Assembly: GCA_028023455.1 (NCBI GenBank) | Contig: JAQFVV010006203.1 | Coordinates: 12,624,348 to 12,688,347 of the forward strand | Direction of reading: 5' to 3' | Source of the DNA: Epiperipatus broadwayi | Taxonomy: Eukaryota; Onychophora; Udeonychophora; Euonychophora; Peripatidae | Length of the DNA stretch: 64,000 nucleotides | In this document: positions 1-13,243 of the stretch, one piece after another | How the letters are laid out: the number at the start of each line of letters is the position of its first letter | Position numbering within the stretch: the first letter of the stretch is position 1 | The notes under the pieces: generated by a model | What the model was told of the DNA's origin: nothing | The model's input: only the letters and a program-made list of their open reading frames with translations | The model's database searches: none | Translations under genes and position numbers: made by a program

Positions 1-2560
1 GATTAAGTTTAAAATATAAATATTTATTTTGAACATAATTAAAGATGAGTTTTAGATATATAATAAACTTTACGCTTATAAAATTTTATTTCATTACAAA
101 TATTAAAGAATATTATTAAGATTATGTTGATTTTGACAAATATTAAGTTAGTACAGCGGTTACAAGAAATGGATTTATCGGAGTGATTTGGTGGCCGTTT
201 TATACATAAAAATACATTTATCAAGATATAATCGAGTTTCGCTGGTTAACGATTTCAATACATAAGCTAATTTTATTTAGATACTTGATTTATAATAATA
301 ATGATGATGATGATACATTTTTGATCAGCAGCATAAAACATTATTTCTTGTACATTTTTAACATTTAACGATGGGATAAAGCGAAAACTCAATAATTGCG
401 GGAAAGGTTTATTCCAGTAAAGAGGGAGGGCAGCTTCATGAGAAGTTGGGTTTAAACTCCAACAAATAAAGAGAAATCAGAACGTTTCATTACCGCATAT
501 CATTACGATTAAGAAATGGCGGTGCTAGCATAATATCAGCAAGAGGAAATGGCACATTTGGCCAGGATAAGGTCATTCTCAAATTTTTTATAATGATGGT
601 ACATGCCAGCTTCATGCTAAGACGGTACAGGAAAAGAAGGTGGGTAGGAGGGTTCTATGGGCCAGTCAGCGGCGCATTTATACATTGTATCATCTACTCT
701 AACCTGAAGGTTCTAGAAGTAAACTTAGGACTTCTTTTATAAAAGAGGATACGAACAACGAGGCTTTGAATCCCTGGAGTGATGTACAGGTGATTCAAAG
801 CAGTATATAATATATATAATTGGAGAAGAATGACTAACGAAATGATCATGTCTCCCTGGAGTGAGGTACAGGCGAATCAGATCGAAGCCTTATGCGGCTT
901 ATGAATAATTGGACGTATGCTAGCAATGCTATCATTATAATATAAAATCAGTAAATTTACAATTTAACTATTAAAGAAAAGCCTTAAATGGTTTAACAAA
1001 TACATAATGACATGCTAGTATAATGACCTATGTAATCAAACTAAAGTCATTGATTATAAATTAACTAACATTACTGAAGCTTGCATTGCTCCCCTTCCTG
1101 AATCAATATTTTAAGGAAGCAAAACTACAAGAGTGCAAAATATCAAACAAATTTAAATCGCCAGCCTTTGTGGCGATGATGATCAATAAAAATTTTTATA
1201 AAATTAACGGACACCAATAGCCACCCCGGATTGCAAAAATATTTATACATTTTGTATAAATTTACGATAAAACATTTAGATAAAAACAATATTCATTTAA
1301 AGTATAACCCAATCTTACGAAGTATTTAAAATAATTAACAAGAACTCATTAATTCCCCACTCCTTCCCTTTTTAATAGAAGTTCGTAAGATTAAGTTTTT
1401 AGTGGCATTTATAAATAAAGTGAGAAAATATAAAAGTATTATTAAACTTAAATCATAACCACACTAACTGATAAAAATAATAAGAAGCAGTTGGATGACA
1501 GAATAATTAGGTAGCAAAGAATTGATATAAACGATTAACAGAACTGTAAAAAAACATTAAATAGAACGAAATTATTAGTTTACAAATTAAATTACATAGT
1601 TAAAAGTGGATAAGGCGGTTATACAGTCTTTTGGCTGGTTACCTCATGATTCTTTGGAAGTACTGGCAAATCTTCTGCGGCAGGTGGCATTCTTTGGGGC
1701 TACATTGCGGCAAGACTTGGGTGAAGCCGGCAGACAGCAACTTGGCTCTCCAAAATTTCAGCAGACGTGAAATCACCTAGCAACGACTGACCAAACTCTA
1801 ACATAATAGATTTTTAGCTGTATTTATATCAGTTTTTGGCCCCTCAGAGAATATTTATTCTAAACTAGATTTCCTGTCTCTAATGGATTTCTATTTTAGG
1901 AGAATCTTTATTCTATTATTAGTAAAGATTCAGTTTTGAGATAACTGTCTAAAATCAATTCAAATCAATTTCCTGTGTGGAAATGGATTTGACCAAACAA
2001 TGTTGATAGCTAACTAAAATCCATTAGCTTTGTTTTAGCTTTTACTTTTTAATTTTAATTTACAATTTCCTTTTTTAAAATCATGAGACAAACTCCCCAT
2101 CCCTTTAATTATTTTAGACAGTTATCTTGAATTTATATTTTGTTTTATGAAAAAGAAAATTATAACGTATTAAAATTTAAAAAAATACAATTTTAGAAGA
2201 TACAAAATTATCTAATATCTATAATATACATTTTACATCAACAAAAAAAGAAAAATGGGGCATGATGACACGTGGACTGTGGTGGAAGCGTGAAACTCGA
2301 CCTTCAAGTAAGGTCCATTGTTTCAATATATATATTTAAGTAATACTTTTTAAAATTTATAATTGCAGTTTGTAATGTAATTGACTATTTATTAGTCTGC
2401 ATTCAGAAAAGGTTTTGTTTACCTGCTTAAAGAGGTTTATTGAAACGTCTTTGTATCAATAATTATCAAGTTGCAATTTTTAGTGTCTATACAAGTATAT
2501 TACATCATTAATAAAGATGGGATTCCATCCTTATTGTTAAAGGGAGGTTATCTTGACAAC
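1..2560. other. AT-rich intergenic sequence, no gene seen
   Basis: No coding region recognised. Small GC-richer islands lie near 590-720 and 1,620-1,790. A short motif (ccctggagtga.gtacagg) occurs twice, near 772 and 852. The part from about 1,870 to 2,130 resembles 7,320-7,600 (separate entry). Confidence 0.5.
1873..2135. repeat. Dispersed AT-rich repeat, copy 1 of 2
   Basis: Blocks such as ataactgtctaaaatcaatt, aaatggatttgac and ccctttaattatttt recur in the same order at 7,320-7,600. The copy also carries an internal inverted repeat (gataactgtctaaaa near 1,940 against ttttagacagttatc near 2,112). It looks like an old, diverged element; class unknown. Confidence 0.45.
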
Positions 2561-2571
2561 AGTTTGAAATT

Positions 2572-2612
2572 GTTGGTTGTTATTGATATTGTGATTGTCT
2601 AAGTGTTGACTG
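2572..2612 (+). repeat. Short repeat shared with the hairpin at 58.47 kb
   Basis: A ~40-bp block containing gattgtctaagtgttgact matches the reverse complement of 58,465-58,507 nearly base for base. It lies immediately upstream of the foldback at 2,650 and may be that element's end. Confidence 0.6.
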
Positions 2613-2649
2613 GTTTTTAATGACATATATAAAATTAAAATTACACCAA

Positions 2650-2885
2650 ATTCACAACTCAAACAGATTAACCAAGAAAAGAAACTCTAAAACACTACCA
2701 ATAGTTTCACTGCTACAAACAGATTTCTCAAGTGTAAAGAACTACAAAATAACAACATATTTAAACAACATTACCTACAATTCCACTTACCTCCCATCCA
2801 CTCCTAATATTAAAAGAACGTTTAAATAAGTCCATTGGTAGTGTTTTAGAATTTATTTTCTTGGCTAGTCTGGTTGAATTAGAAT
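2650..2885. repeat. Foldback (MITE-like) element
   Basis: Two ~50-bp arms are inverted copies: left about 2,650-2,705 (contains aaaacactaccaata), right about 2,830-2,885 (contains ttggtagtgttttag). The ~125-bp spacer has no coding signal. The 69-codon frame that crosses it is an accident of the low stop density. Confidence 0.7.
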
Positions 2886-3109
2886 TTGGGATAATTTTGA
2901 TTATTTATTGAAATAGTTTAGCTTTATGTTTTTAATATTTATATATACATATGTGTGTGCATTTTCAATAAACATGGTAAATTCAAATGACCTTTCCAAT
3001 GATATTTTTACTGTATTCCAAATAACACAGAATTGTGATTTATAACAATTTCATAATTTTGCAAATCAATCAATTAGTATTGTACCGGTCAAAACATGTA
3101 TATTCATCT

Positions 3110-3300
3110 AATATGAGCTGGAACTCACAAAATGTACTTCAAACCAAGTCAAGTCCGAGATTTAGGTCAGGGACCAACCTGGATTCGAACCCATTCTCTA
3201 AGCCCCAGATCAAACACCTAATGGATAACATAACAATGATGGCACATGAGAATTATTTCTTAATCCGGCCCACTAGCAAATCAGAGAAGACAATGAGACA
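3110..3300 (-). repeat. tRNA-related SINE-like sequence
   Basis: On the minus strand a good RNA polymerase III B box (gggttcgaatcc) lies at about 3,180-3,191, preceded by a degenerate A-box-like stretch, in a GC-richer patch unlike its surroundings. The cloverleaf does not fold properly, so this is not a functional tRNA gene. A tRNA-derived SINE is the likeliest reading. Confidence 0.5.
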
Positions 3301-4690
3301 TCTATTACTATGACTAAACTAAAATATATATAAGCATGGCTTTATGTTTGGAAGTGGAGAAAAGAGGAATTCAAACTACTCAAATAAGTTAGGCAATAAA
3401 ATATCGTTTAATATACTGACAAATAATTATACATTTATAAATTAATTGCAAACATTAGTATGTGCATGAATGAGCAAGCGGTAGATGCTTACATAGTGTC
3501 ATTCATGCTATTATTTCTCATATGCTCTTTATTTGCTAAATAATATATGATAAATAAGCGCACATCTTTGGTGGGTCCAATATTAAAATGCCAATCAACT
3601 ATTACAAAGAATTACAAAAAATTGTCATTAACGCTTTGATTTATGTCCTGAAACATGGTGACTAACATATTACTTCAGGGAGCATTCTGGGATTCATTAC
3701 AGATATAAGATAAACTATTTTCATGCCATTACAGTCGTGAAAATAAATAAAATACATTTGAAAACATTTGATTATATGGTAAATACTTAATGAAAATTCT
3801 TTTAATTAGTGCTGGTAAGAAGAACGCTTTATTTTCCCAAGGCAAATATTCTTAAACAGATAAATAACAAATTACAATGATGGGATTGTATAATAAAACT
3901 AAAATAATATTAGTAATTAATCTAGCTAGTAATATTTGGCATATATATATATTTTTGAGCAGAGCACACTTTTAATATTAGAGCATTGATACTGGGTCAT
4001 GAAGCAAAAAAAATAAATATATGAAGAAGTTTGAGGTACTGACATAATAACCATGAAATAAGTTTGAGGTCATGCTTCTGGATGAAAGATGAAGTGGATA
4101 GGCATGCCGCGGACCACCGACATGCAGGCCTTTTTATACGAAGACAGTGGATAGGCATAGTGTGTGCCAGACTTAGGAAATCACTGCCAGAGGCCTTTTA
4201 TACAAAATAAATGGTTCTGGGTAAGTCAACTATCCTCAGAACAAGGCTTGAGAAATAAATCTATGGGTTCAAACTTGTCACAACCCCCAGATTAGAAGAC
4301 TAGAAGCACGTTTTTCCTTTTTTAAATATTTTATATATAATTTTTTTTTATATATATATATATTGCGATATCTACATATAATATAGTCTCGCATGTATAT
4401 ATATTATTGATCCTCAATAATAATAATAATAAAGAAAAAAGGGTTTCGTTAAAAGAAATAGAAAACCAATAAAAAAAAAAAAAAAAAGAAGTTACTCAGT
4501 TTAATATGTAATTATTCAAAACTATGTGAAAGTCGTGAAAGGGTTAAAATGAAAAAAAAAAAAATTAGTTAAAAGGATTCTAAAAACTTATTTTAAAAGA
4601 AATTAGAAAAAACTAAATAAAGATTGAAGATTAGAAAGGAAAGGGGAGGGGTGTATAATGAACGCGTCTCTTTCTTTCTTTGTCAGATAA
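3301..4690. other. No gene seen
   Basis: AT-rich sequence with (TA)n and poly-A tracts (about 4,320-4,500). A partial internal duplication near 4,085-4,200 repeats agtggataggcat and aggccttttatac-like blocks at ~55-bp spacing. Confidence 0.5.
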
Positions 4691-4697
4691 GAAAATC

Positions 4698-4965
4698 ACG
4701 TATCAAAAGAATGAAAGAAAATAATTGTAATTGTAAAATTAAAAATGTAAAACTTGTACCAAATTTCCAGATAGATTGGTACAAGATAAAGTAATGTAAA
4801 GGAATGTTGCAATTAGTAACATTCAATATTTTAAATGTATCAAAAGAATGAAAGAAAATAATTGTAATTATAAAATTGAAAAATGTAAAACTAGTACAAA
4901 AAATTCCAGATAGATTGGTACAAGATAAAGAATGAAAAGGAATGATGCAATTAGTAACATTCTAT
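4698..4965 (+). repeat. Two-copy tandem duplication, ~139-bp unit
   Basis: The block starting atcaaaagaatgaaagaaaa at 4,699 recurs at 4,839 and both run through ccagatagattggtacaag to ttagtaacattc. Divergence is a few percent, so the duplication is fairly recent. Function unknown. Confidence 0.85.
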
Positions 4966-7319
4966 AGAATAATAGCAGAGAGAATAAGCAGAGCTGATTT
5001 AGAAGTAACTGGTTGTGTTTTCTTTTGCTGGCTAAAACTTAACATAAAAAATAATAGAAGGGAAGAAACCGTCTAGAGAATAGCGAGGACGTATTATTCA
5101 AATGTTAACGAACTTAGTTGGGTACGCTAACATGGAGGGCTAGTGGCGAATAACGGGCATTTGCTCGGTCTATCTCCGTCCAACCATTCGCTCACTACCT
5201 ATAACATCTAAAATGCTGCCGAAAAGAGACCGCCGTTATGGAACCAGATCTGCCTGAAGATTTGTAATAGGATATTTAAAGAGATGAATACCTACTGAAA
5301 TTCGGAATTAGAAAGAAATCAAACCCACGCCAAAAGATTATAAACTCTCACTCCACTAACTGGGACGTCGGAAAAGCGAGCAACCATCTTTGCAAAAGAA
5401 GGGAAATTTTTCCCACTCGATGGTTGATCCTTCATTGAGGACTCCATACCTAGGTAACTATTATTAATACATGCATGTCAAAATTAATTTGTGAACAAAG
5501 AAATCAGTCAGAAACTAAAACTATTAAAATTTGCGCAATACTTTGGACAAATATAACTAAAGGAACTTATGATTTTTCTATAATAATGTATAAGAAAGTA
5601 ACAATTGGGTTACGCTAGTTTATTTAAGGTTTAATTTGAATTGTATTCTTTACTATTTTATTTATGTATATATTATGTTGGTGTGTGATAGGTATATGTG
5701 TGTTTTATGATTTTAGTATGTCATTAGAAATAACGAATTGCAAAATTAAAAGTTTATTTATAAAAGGAAGTAAATAGTCATTTGCGTTTTTCTTTTCTTT
5801 ACCAAGCGAATAAATATTTAGAGTGAATTAAATCTAGGTCATTCGAGCGAACAAGTTTATTAAGTGAGGAATAATAATAATAAAGCAATCGAAATGGATA
5901 AATAAGTCCGTTCGTATCGTAAATAAAGGGAAAGAAGAAGGGCTATAATTGATATTCCTGCTGTACCGTGATAATTCCGGGAATAAATTTATAAATATTC
6001 CAAGCGCTGGGCAGAACAAATTATTCGATTCGAATAATTTGCCCAGCAGAGAAGAAGCGTTTAATTGGGAAATATAATGCTGGGATGATATTTTATATTA
6101 TGTCAGTGTTCAATTAAGAATATATACTCAATTTTGGGGTGTATATTGGCTTCTTGCTTGTGGTAATCATCATCGGTGGTGAAACAGTCGATCACAAAAT
6201 TATAAGTTCGGCTGGTGTTAACCGAACGGTGGTTGTATTATAATATATATATATATAAACATGAAGGCCAAAGGTCAGGAATGCAGTATGGGTAAATGTC
6301 ACTAATGACATTGAATAAGTTTACTGCTTTAAAATGAATGACCCTTATTTGAATGCCATAATTTAAATAAATAATACACTATGCAGTTATAATATATATA
6401 TACAGACACAAGATTTTACTTAGTAACTAAAATAGTAAAATATTAAAAATTACTCCCTTCCCTTTCTGATATTTAAAATAATTCAATCTCATCCTCATGG
6501 TTTTTATAGCAGCTGGAATATTTAAATATAATATTTGAAATTTTAAGAGTATGGAAAATAAAAGAAGAGTGGCAGTTATAGAAAATAATTAATGGGTCAC
6601 TCTTTCAGAATTTAAAGAAAAACATTTTAAAAGATTTCAAACTGTTAATTAGCTTGAATCGTGGATTTACCCTGGGTAGAATTACTTTATTCTATTCGGA
6701 GTTGAACAAATAATTTTATAATAAACCAACATAAAATGTTGATTTGTAAAAACAAACTGGTGAACATATATCATATAGTTTATTTTGAGGGAACGTAAAA
6801 ACCTTAATTAATGGAGATTTAATTGAAAGACAAAATGGATTTTAGAAATTACGTTCGCCAGGTTGCTAAAAATTGGCATATTAATAATAAGCAAGCAGAT
6901 ATATAAATCAAATACTAAATACATATAAATAAATGACTGCACCAAAGTTAAAGAAAGTTAGAGCATATGAGGGAAATTAGATTTATAGAAATTATTTAAG
7001 AGCAAATTACATTTTAGAAAAGTTACAAAATTAAATTATACATTAGGAAAAATTGATAGTAGAGTTTGAGACTAGTTATGCAAGCCATCGGGCTTTTACT
7101 TCATTTCAAGGGAGCATAATGACATGGTGGTGGCAGATAACCCTCACAGGTCAGAAAGGTGATGAACTTTCTATGCTTACATTTTAAACCAGATTGGATG
7201 ATGTTCACTGCAGTTCTTTCAATAGTAGCTTATCTATCTGTTGGTGACTTAAAATGTGGGCATTTTATACTCCTGCTCAGGTATTTAAAGAATGCTTTTA
7301 ATTACTTCGTTTTAGCTTA
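4966..7319. other. No gene seen
   Basis: Mostly AT-rich. A GC-richer patch at about 5,080-5,450 has no sustained open frame on either strand and I do not recognise it. A (TA)n tract lies near 6,242. Confidence 0.45.
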
Positions 7320-7600
7320 AAATCTAATCTCTAATCTTAAAATTTCTTACATTTTCTTTATCGATTGTTTTTGAAGATGCAACAGTAAGATAATGTCCAA
7401 AAATAAATTCAAATCTATTTCCAGATTAGAAATAGATTTGACAAAAATATTTATAACAAAAGAAATTCTTTAATCTTAATCCCATTTTAAGTAAAACTTT
7501 AATTAAAAATACCTTCACCAAATTAAAACAATAGTGTTTCCAACCCTTTAATTATTTTTTGGCAATTAACAGTTGCAAAATACTTTTTAAAAAAAAGTTG
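7320..7600. repeat. Dispersed AT-rich repeat, copy 2 of 2
   Basis: Diverged counterpart of 1,873-2,135, sharing ordered blocks (ataatgtccaaaaataaatt, aaatagatttgac, ccctttaattatttt). Both copies are preceded at a similar distance by a GC-richer patch (about 7,080-7,230 here). Confidence 0.45.
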
Positions 7601-8000
7601 TATAAATGACATATAATAAAATATTTTAAAAAATCTATATTTTGTTAGTATTTTGCTCCTATATATATATATTTGAGCTGCGTCTATGTAGTTTAATAAA
7701 AAGAATTAATAATCATAAAATTAATAATAATAATAATAAAGATGTTAATTTAAAAGTTTAAATTTTATAACTTAGATGCGCATCTCAAATATATACATAT
7801 GACAAAAGGAATGAGATGGAATATAGGGTTTGAACACAAGTCAGTAGATGGAACTATGAAGCTCTATCTTAAGCTAAGATTGACTGCTTCAGTATATGTT
7901 AAGCAATAGCATTTGCATAATGTCAGAGTCTTAATATTTTGCAGTTTTATTACATAAGAAACATGGAACAGTGTAAATGCATAAATTGACACTCTAATAT

Positions 8001-8470
8001 TTGCCTGAAGGTTTGTGATGATGGTATTTTAAATGCGATAATTTGTTGAACTATTTCCATCATTTATTATTAAATGTAGAATGTTTAAAAAATATTAAAC
8101 TTTATTTAAACTTTTCAAATACAAACAACTGTTAGTAGTAACACACAAATAGACAACACAGGTTAATAGATTACACAATGTTTTAAGTGGTATTACACTC
8201 TTCTCCGGGTATTGCTGGCTTTATCATTGACAATAGTAGCATAGGAGTTAAAATTACATCTTTAGATTCTTGAATATCAAATTGTAAACAATACTCTAAG
8301 TAGGCTTTTCTAACAAAGGCTTAATTGGTTACAGCATTACCTTAAAATGGGATATTCCAGAATCTAAAGGTTTCAGTTCAACTCCTAGGCTAGTATTGTC
8401 ACTTGGTCAAACCAGCAACATCTAGAAATGGGCAAAACTAATACCACTCAAAATGTTGTGCAAATTAAAA
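8001..8470 (+). mobile_element. Foldback/SINE composite, older copy
   Basis: Diverged copy of 54,752-55,245. The left end ttgcctgaaggtttgtgatg, the arm (cttttcaaatacaaacaact...ctgttagtagtaacaca), a degenerate A box (cttaattggttacagc, near 8,320) and a B-box-like agttcaactcc (near 8,377) occur in the same order. The right arm is largely lost after cagcaacatc. Family name unknown. Confidence 0.7.
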
Positions 8471-9123
8471 GAAGGGCATTTTCTCAATTCATTCTGTTAC
8501 ACATGGCATCGCAATTCACAGGGCATTATTAAATCAGGAGCATTCTTTTATGGCTCCCATTTTTATTCTGTCATATATGGTGACCAATGATTGAGACATA
8601 TTTTTATTTAGATTATATTAAAGTTTTCATTTCCCATGAACCTCATTTTTTACAATGTATATATAATATCAAATGAAATAAATATAATAATCAAAATATT
8701 CTCCAACAAAAACTGCTGCATGATGAAACATACAACCTCCAAAATCTAACATAAGTCTAAAATGTAAGCCATTGTAGATATTCCCAAAAAAAAAGTAATA
8801 TCAAACAAAATAAATATAATAATCATAATATTCTCCAACAAATATATATAATACATTGAGCTAAATTCTCTAAAACAGGTTTATTAAGTAAATGTAATAC
8901 TCTCAAACAAAGCACAAAACATAACTTTTTAGAAAAAAGAACATACTTCTCTTTTTATCTCAATTTATTTATAAAGGCTTATCTGAATCACTATGAAAAA
9001 AAGCATGAATATCTGTAAATCAATCAAATTACTTTTTAAACTATATTTTAAATTGCTTTATACTATTTTCATTGACATTTGTGATATATAGATATATATT
9101 GTAACGCTTTCATATATATATAT

Positions 9124-12057
9124 TGTAATGGGCACATACGTACGTTACATTGTTTTTTATTAGTAAACATGAAAAGAATAAAACTTCGCAAATAAAAACT
9201 TTTTTTTTAAGAATTAAAAATTGAAAATTAAAAAATCATCTTAAACTCGTATATATATAAAATCGCACAGATAAAAAAAACAATTATTATTAAAATAAAA
9301 CTTTATTAAAAATAAAAAAAAATATTTTAAAAACAAAAACTCAAAAAGATTTAGAGATAAAAATATATCTTTAATTTTGGAAAACACATTAAGTAATCAG
9401 AAAATGGAAATGATTGTTTTAATTAGTTAAAGTGAACTAGCCTTTGGGCATTTAAATGTATAAGCAACAGTCAGATAGGAGAGAAAAACAATGGAATCAG
9501 ACCTCAGCGAAAGGACCATCACATCGATGATGTAATGTTGAGTTAATCCCCAAAATTAATATAAAAGGAAAGGTTGGAAATAAAAAGAATTATTACGATG
9601 TGACTATAGGTGTTAGTGCGGAATTGAAGAAGAAGGGATTGAAAGACACACTTTCAATTCCTTCAGTTGTTCAAAAAAAATGAAACATCATTTTCCGATA
9701 TTGCGGACAACAGTTGTAACGATCTGGAGAAAGAGCTTAATGTCATCTGCACTACAGGGTGCCATCTAGGCATTTGAACCTAGAAAAAAATATAAAGTAG
9801 GCAAATACGTAAGTCAAAAAAAATTTTTTTTTTATTTTGATATCCGGACGTTAGCCCATTGACACTAGCTCAGTGTAACAGCAGAGATTTATATTTACAA
9901 TAAATTCTTATCTAAGAATATTTTTTAAAAAAATAAAATAAAATAAGCCACTGCCAATAATTAACATACAAACATTTATTTACGCACATATATATATAAA
10001 ATTTAACATTTTTATTTTAGTATGTTTATTTTAGATTTTAATTTGATTTTAGAATTTAAATTTACATTTTAATTTTTGTAATATTATAAGTTTACATTTT
10101 AATTAACTTCGCACAGATGGATTTATAAAATGTGTTTTTAATGTTGAGTATAGATCGGTTACATAGATTACATGGTCAAAAAACATTTCAAAATAAACAT
10201 AAACGATCAAAATACAAAGTCATTGATACCGACAATTGCAGAGGGAAATTTATAAGTAACCCAATAGCATTCACCATAAGATGCTTGCATTGACACCAAT
10301 AACTTAAAAGACATCTGAATAAATATATTTTAGATACTCACCATAAGGTATCATTATTTATCGAATGTCCATATATTTTGATCCAATATGAAAACCCAAA
10401 ACATAATTAATCGATAACGAATCGATGCAAGTGTCTATAAAGAACTTAAATTTAATGCATTTTTATTTAGTGTCAAGTATGAATAGACTACATAGATCTG
10501 CATTTGAAGATAAAACATTCTATCCCCATTTAACCTTAGGCTAAAAGTTTGCAGTCAAACTGGCGTCAATCCATCTGATATATCGATGTATTCAATGTAA
10601 TACGAATACGGCAACACAAAATAGATTAAGATAAGACATTGACTCTCATCAGATAGGAATATTACATCTATCTAATGAGAAGAACAATAAAAAAACTCCA
10701 TAGAAATGGACTGTGGTCATTTTGCAGACTTACGATCGCATTTCCTAGGCAATAGGAAGTGTACGGCGTATACAAGCAATTCTGCCCGTAGCGAATCTTG
10801 CATTACATCTACTAACTACATCAATATATCCAATCCATTGACCCAATTCAACAATGACATGAATAACCTAAGATTACCTCCCCTAATATAACTTTACAAA
10901 TCTATACAGCCATTCACACCTGATTTAAGTTTATCATTGATATATTTTAATTTATCGGAAAACAGAAATCATAATAAAACTTAAAGAACAAAAAATATAT
11001 AAATGGAAATGATTTTACAAAAGAAATACATCAAATAACATTTTAACTACTTTAGTGGGATAGGAAATTCTTATATTTATAAATTTTCAAAAGTTTAGTA
11101 TTTAGAGTTCTTTTGTTTAGAAATGTTCATAAATTATATATTTCTTACTGTTTTGAAAAATGTCTGTTTTCTCTGGTTTCTTGTAATGGAAGGTATTAAT
11201 CCCATGAAGTCATAGGAGATCGGTGTGCAGTTAATCGCTGGTCCTTTATGGTTGATGGTATTCTTCTGGGCCTTGATGTCCTGTGTCCCGCAATATCGGA
11301 AAACGATGTTTCATTTTTTTTTTAACGATTGAAGGAATTAAAAGTGCGTCTTTCAATCCCTTCTCCTTCAATTTCGCACTAACACCTATAGTCACATCGT
11401 GATAATTCTTTTTATTTCCAACCTTTCCTTTTATATTAATTTTGTGGATTAACTCAACATTATGTCATCGATGTGATGGTCCTTTCACTGAGGTCCGATT
11501 CCATTGTTTTTCTCTCCTATCTGACTGTTGCTTATACATTTAAATGCCCAAGGCTAGTTTACATTTAACTAATTAAAACAATCATTTCCATTTTCTGATT
11601 ACTTAATGTGTTTTCCAAAATTAAAGAGATATTTTTATCTCTAAATCTTTTTAAGTTTTTGCTTTTAAAATATTTTTTCTATTTTTAATAAAGTTTTATT
11701 TTAATAATTTTTTTCATCTGTGTGATTTTATATATATACGAATTTAAGATAGACTTTTTTAATTTTCAATTTTTAATTTCCATTTTCTGATTACTTAATG
11801 TGTTTTCCAAAATTAAAGAGATATTTTTATCTCTAAATCTTTTTAAGTTTTTGCTTTTAAAATATTTTTTCTATTTTTAATAAAGTTTTATTTTAATAAT
11901 TTTTTTCATCTGTGTGATTTTATATATATACGAATTTAAGATAGACTTTTTTAATTTTCAATTTTTAATTCTTAAAAAAGAAGTTTTTATTTGCAAGACT
12001 TATTCTTTTCATGTTTACTAATAAAAAACAATGTAACGTACGTATGTGCCCATTACA
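9124..12057. mobile_element. E1: 2.9-kb element with long inverted arms
   Basis: It begins TGTAATGGGCACATACGTAC and ends with the exact inverse; the outermost 29 bp at the two ends are identical, and inverted similarity continues inward to about 9,712 and 11,288 (~590 and ~770 bp arms, the right longer because of a 193-bp duplication). Both ends abut (TA)n. The ~1.57-kb core has no transposase-like frame, so it is non-autonomous or decayed. A relative lies at 56.62-58.42 kb. A DNA transposon with target preference for TA-rich DNA is a reasonable inference. The superfamily cannot be assigned. Confidence 0.85.
11585..11970 (+). repeat. 193-bp tandem duplication inside the right arm of E1
   Basis: The block from tttccattttctgattactt at 11,585 to ttaattttcaatttttaatt is repeated from 11,778 almost without change, which explains the unequal arm lengths. 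Near identity points to a recent event. Confidence 0.9.
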
Positions 12058-12445
12058 ATATATATATATATATATTGTGTAAAACATATATATATATATA
12101 TGCATTACATGTGCATGTTTATGTTTCAAAATTTTTAAAAGAGTAAATAAATGAAAAAGAAGAATTTTAAGATTTAGATTAAAATAGCAATTAGATCAAT
12201 TAATAGAGTTTTATTAATTGAATTACAAAAAAATCTGATTTAAGTGCCCATTACAATATATATATATATATATATTGTGTAAAACATATATATATATATA
12301 TATATATATGCATTACATGTGCATGTTTATGTTTCAAAATTTTTAAAAGAGTAAATAAATGAAAAAGAAGAATTTTAAGATTTAGACTGAAATAGCAATT
12401 AAATCAATTAATAGAGTTTTATTAATTGAATTACAAAAACATCTG
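12048..12445 (+). repeat. 197-bp tandem duplication with (TA)n
   Basis: gcccattacaatatata at 12,048 recurs at 12,246, each followed by (TA)n, attgtgtaaaacatata, (TA)n and gcattacatgtgcatg, then ~150 bp of shared sequence to ctgatttaagt. The first unit contains the right end of E1. Confidence 0.85.
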
Positions 12446-13230
12446 ATTTAAGTTAAGATTCAGAACCCTCTCTCTTTTTTTTTTAGCTTTAAGAAAGAAT
12501 TAATGTTATAAAAGAATTAGGACACAATGTTAAATATAATGTAAATTAAAATAAAAATGGAATTCAAAGTAGAAATAGACAATAAATTACTTAATGAAAA
12601 GTAATCTTTGTAAACTAGCTTATCAGCTGGAATGCAATTAAATTTTGGAAAATTCCTGGTCAATAAAATAGTAAATTAATCTAAAGAAAATGATAAGATT
12701 AATCATTTTAAGCAAAAATGAATAATAGTGAATAATAGAAGGGGAAGTGTTTAAAAACAGTGGTTTAATAGTTGGAATCAGTCAGTTAGTTAAAAAATTT
12801 TGTGTTGACATAAGAGGGAATCATGTCCATGAATCATTAATTAATAATCAACTAAGCAACACGATGTGCTGCTAAGAAACCAAATGAATGCCCATCTAGA
12901 CTTTATTCCTTGGCATCCATCAGTATCTCCTGCTATCAGTGTTTTAATCATAATGTAGGATTCTGTTGCATACATTTGCAGAATGTCCAAATTCCACATT
13001 CTACATCCATAGTGATGAAATTTTCCCCTGTGTGGTCACCACAATAGAAATTAAATTAAGTTTGATCAGCATAAAAATTGGCCATAGTCTAAAAAATGGT
13101 TATTCTCTGTGATTTTATGATGTTTGATCACCAGTAAGATTGAAATAAGAGAAAAGAAAAAAAATGCAATCATTAGAATTAAAATTATTCAATATCCTAA
13201 CAGTCTCATATATATTGTGTAACACTCATA
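12308..13230 (+). repeat. Satellite-flanking repeat, left copy
   Basis: Runs from gcattacatgtgcatg through aagaaagaattaatgttataaa, atggaattcaaagtagaaat and ggcatccatcagtatctcc to (TA)n at the satellite edge. The same ordered blocks occur at 15,488-16,165 in the same orientation. It has no coding frame. The two copies bracket the satellite like the ends of one composite unit. Confidence 0.75.
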
Positions 13231-13243
13231 TATATATATATAT

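Noticed and set aside
3110-3300. Functional tRNA gene on the minus strand
   Set aside because: Only the B box is convincing. No cloverleaf can be drawn.
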